Shown here: positions 5,259-5,807 of the stretch, piece by piece
How positions within the stretch are numbered: position 1 is the first letter of the stretch
Layout: each line of letters starts with the position of its first letter
Source: Candidatus Latescibacterota bacterium
GTDB taxonomy: Bacteria; Latescibacterota; 4484-107
Assembly (NCBI GenBank): GCA_030613045.1
Contig: JAUWMS010000199.1
Coordinates: 1 to 5,807, forward strand
Reading direction: 5' to 3'
Length of the DNA: 5,807 bases
Notes under the pieces: generated by a model
The model's database searches: none
What the model saw: only the letters and a program-made list of their open reading frames with translations
Told to the model about the DNA's origin: nothing
Program-made: the position numbers and the translations under genes

Positions 5259-5287
5259 AACATAACACATGACGCCTCCGAAATCAA
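5259..5287 (-). promoter_or_regulatory. Promoter of the NagB-like gene
   Basis: On the minus strand TTGATT (5287-5282) and TATGTT (5264-5259) are 17 bases apart. The predicted start near 5252 gives a leader of about 109 bases. The -10 region overlaps a small inverted repeat, GTTAT-AAAC-ATAAC (5253-5266), which could be a repressor site. Confidence 0.6.
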
Positions 5288-5341
5288 TAACAAAATGAAC
5301 CTTCCGCTATTTTTTTGGTTCCCGAAAATTGGGATTTATTG

Positions 5342-5370
5342 TTGACAAACGGCCTCATATCCAGTACATT
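5342..5370 (+). promoter_or_regulatory. Promoter of the TPR-like protein gene
   Basis: TTGACA (5342-5347, perfect consensus) and TACATT (5365-5370) are separated by 17 bases on the plus strand. Transcription would begin near 5377, upstream of the tandem repeat, leaving a leader of about 198 bases. It is divergent to the promoter of the NagB-like gene, with the two -35 boxes 54 bases apart. Confidence 0.65.
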
Positions 5371-5410
5371 GGAAACGGTTCATCTCAAAATGGCACGAAA
5401 ATGCTCTATC

Positions 5411-5533
5411 CCCTTTACGTGTTCTTACGTGTTTATCCGTATTCTTACGTGTTTATCCGTGTTCTTACGTGTTTATCCGTGTTCTTCCGCAGTTATCCGT
5501 GGTTATCCCTGGTTATCCGTGGTTATCCCTGGT
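5411..5533. repeat. Tandem repeat with 10-bp period (12 units)
   Basis: The stretch is a run of decamers. It starts with ccctttacgt and gttcttacgt, then alternates gtttatccgt with (a/g)ttcttacgt three times as a 20-bp unit. After gttcttccgc it ends in agttatccgt and alternating ggttatccct and ggttatccgt. The period equals roughly one helical turn. Related words (TTATCCGTG) are familiar as dispersed intergenic repeats in several phyla. It lies in the predicted leader of the TPR-like gene. Open frames through it are artefacts of the repeat. Confidence 0.9.
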
Positions 5534-5574
5534 GAAAAGTTGCGATGATTGCCCCCTCGAGGAGAGCGAACAGG

Positions 5575-5807
5575 ATGGCGAAAAAAATGTGGGTAGGAGG
5601 CATCTTACTCCTGCTCGGACTTTGCATCGGCGTCCGCGCGGAGACCAGGACCGATCCGGCCGGCCTCGACCACCAACTGAAGACCGCGCGCGCGTTTGAG
5701 GCGGGAAGACGCTACGAGGAAGCGCTCCGGGTCTATCGGGAGGCGTACAAAGCGGCTCCGGATCATCGGGAGGTCGTGCAGGGCCTGGATCGGACGCTGT
5801 CGGAATT
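5575..5807 (+). CDS. Secreted TPR-like repeat protein, 5' part, cut by window edge
   Basis: The 77 visible residues begin with a signal peptide: Lys3-Lys4, a hydrophobic core GGILLLLGLCIGV (8-20) and a likely cleavage site after VRA (22). The mature part contains one tetratricopeptide-like helix pair, ARAFEAGRRYEEALRVYREAYKAAP (38-62), with the typical small-residue and Tyr/Ala spacing, followed by the start of a further helix. The protein is therefore exported and probably acts as a binding scaffold in the periplasm or cell envelope; the partner is unknown. Start ATG at 5575 has GAGGAG ten bases upstream and gives a clean signal peptide. An in-frame ATG at 5545 and another at 5587 are less likely. 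Cys17 lacks a proper lipobox. It is the only plus-strand gene here, with its promoter at 5342-5370. Confidence 0.85.
   Translation, partial: MAKKMWVGGILLLLGLCIGVRAETRTDPAGLDHQLKTARAFEAGRRYEEALRVYREAYKAAPDHREVVQGLDRTLSE

Noticed and set aside
5400..5535. CRISPR array
   Set aside because: The 10- and 20-base units follow each other without unique spacers and there are no cas genes.
5315..5548. Open frames rich in Val, Ile, Tyr, Pro and Leu on the plus strand
   Set aside because: They are produced by the 10-bp tandem repeat being open in several frames.

Overview
The window looks like part of a bacterial chromosome. GC content is moderately high in most genes: one sampled 60-base line at 4561-4620 is 63% GC. 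Intergenic gaps are wide and filled with short palindromic and word-like repeats. That repeat style, together with the diverged NagB-like protein, resembles genomes of the PVC group (Kiritimatiellota, Verrucomicrobiota or Lentisphaerota). This assignment rests on general impression, not on a marker gene placed in a tree.

All genes except the last lie on the minus strand. From left to right: the N-terminal 174 codons of rsmA (1-524), cut by the window edge; a 322-base repeat-rich gap with nested inverted repeats and a small MITE-like unit; a membrane-anchored family 2 glycosyltransferase (847-1995); a gap with short direct repeats and a terminator; a complete tmRNA gene, ssrA (2185-2542), whose tag reads ADDYPYAMAA; a two-gene unit (2655-3919) made of a RelA/SpoT-type alarmone-synthetase-fold protein and an unrecognised 155-residue partner overlapping it by one base; a diverged glucosamine-6-phosphate deaminase-like gene (4187-5143); and, on the plus strand, the 5' end of a secreted TPR-like protein gene (5575 to the edge). 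The last two are divergent, and the gap between them holds a promoter for each direction, a leader hairpin and a 10-bp-period tandem repeat.

The most interesting part is the two-gene unit. It is clearly AT-richer than its neighbours (43% GC in the line at 2761-2820), has its own strong-looking sigma-70 promoter with a 17-base spacer, and is translationally coupled. It encodes a synthetase fold without a hydrolase domain, which fits an accessory toxic small alarmone synthetase (ToxSAS)-like module with a possible antitoxin or partner. That function is inference. The remaining genes are housekeeping (rsmA, ssrA) or general metabolism and envelope genes, with no obvious shared pathway.
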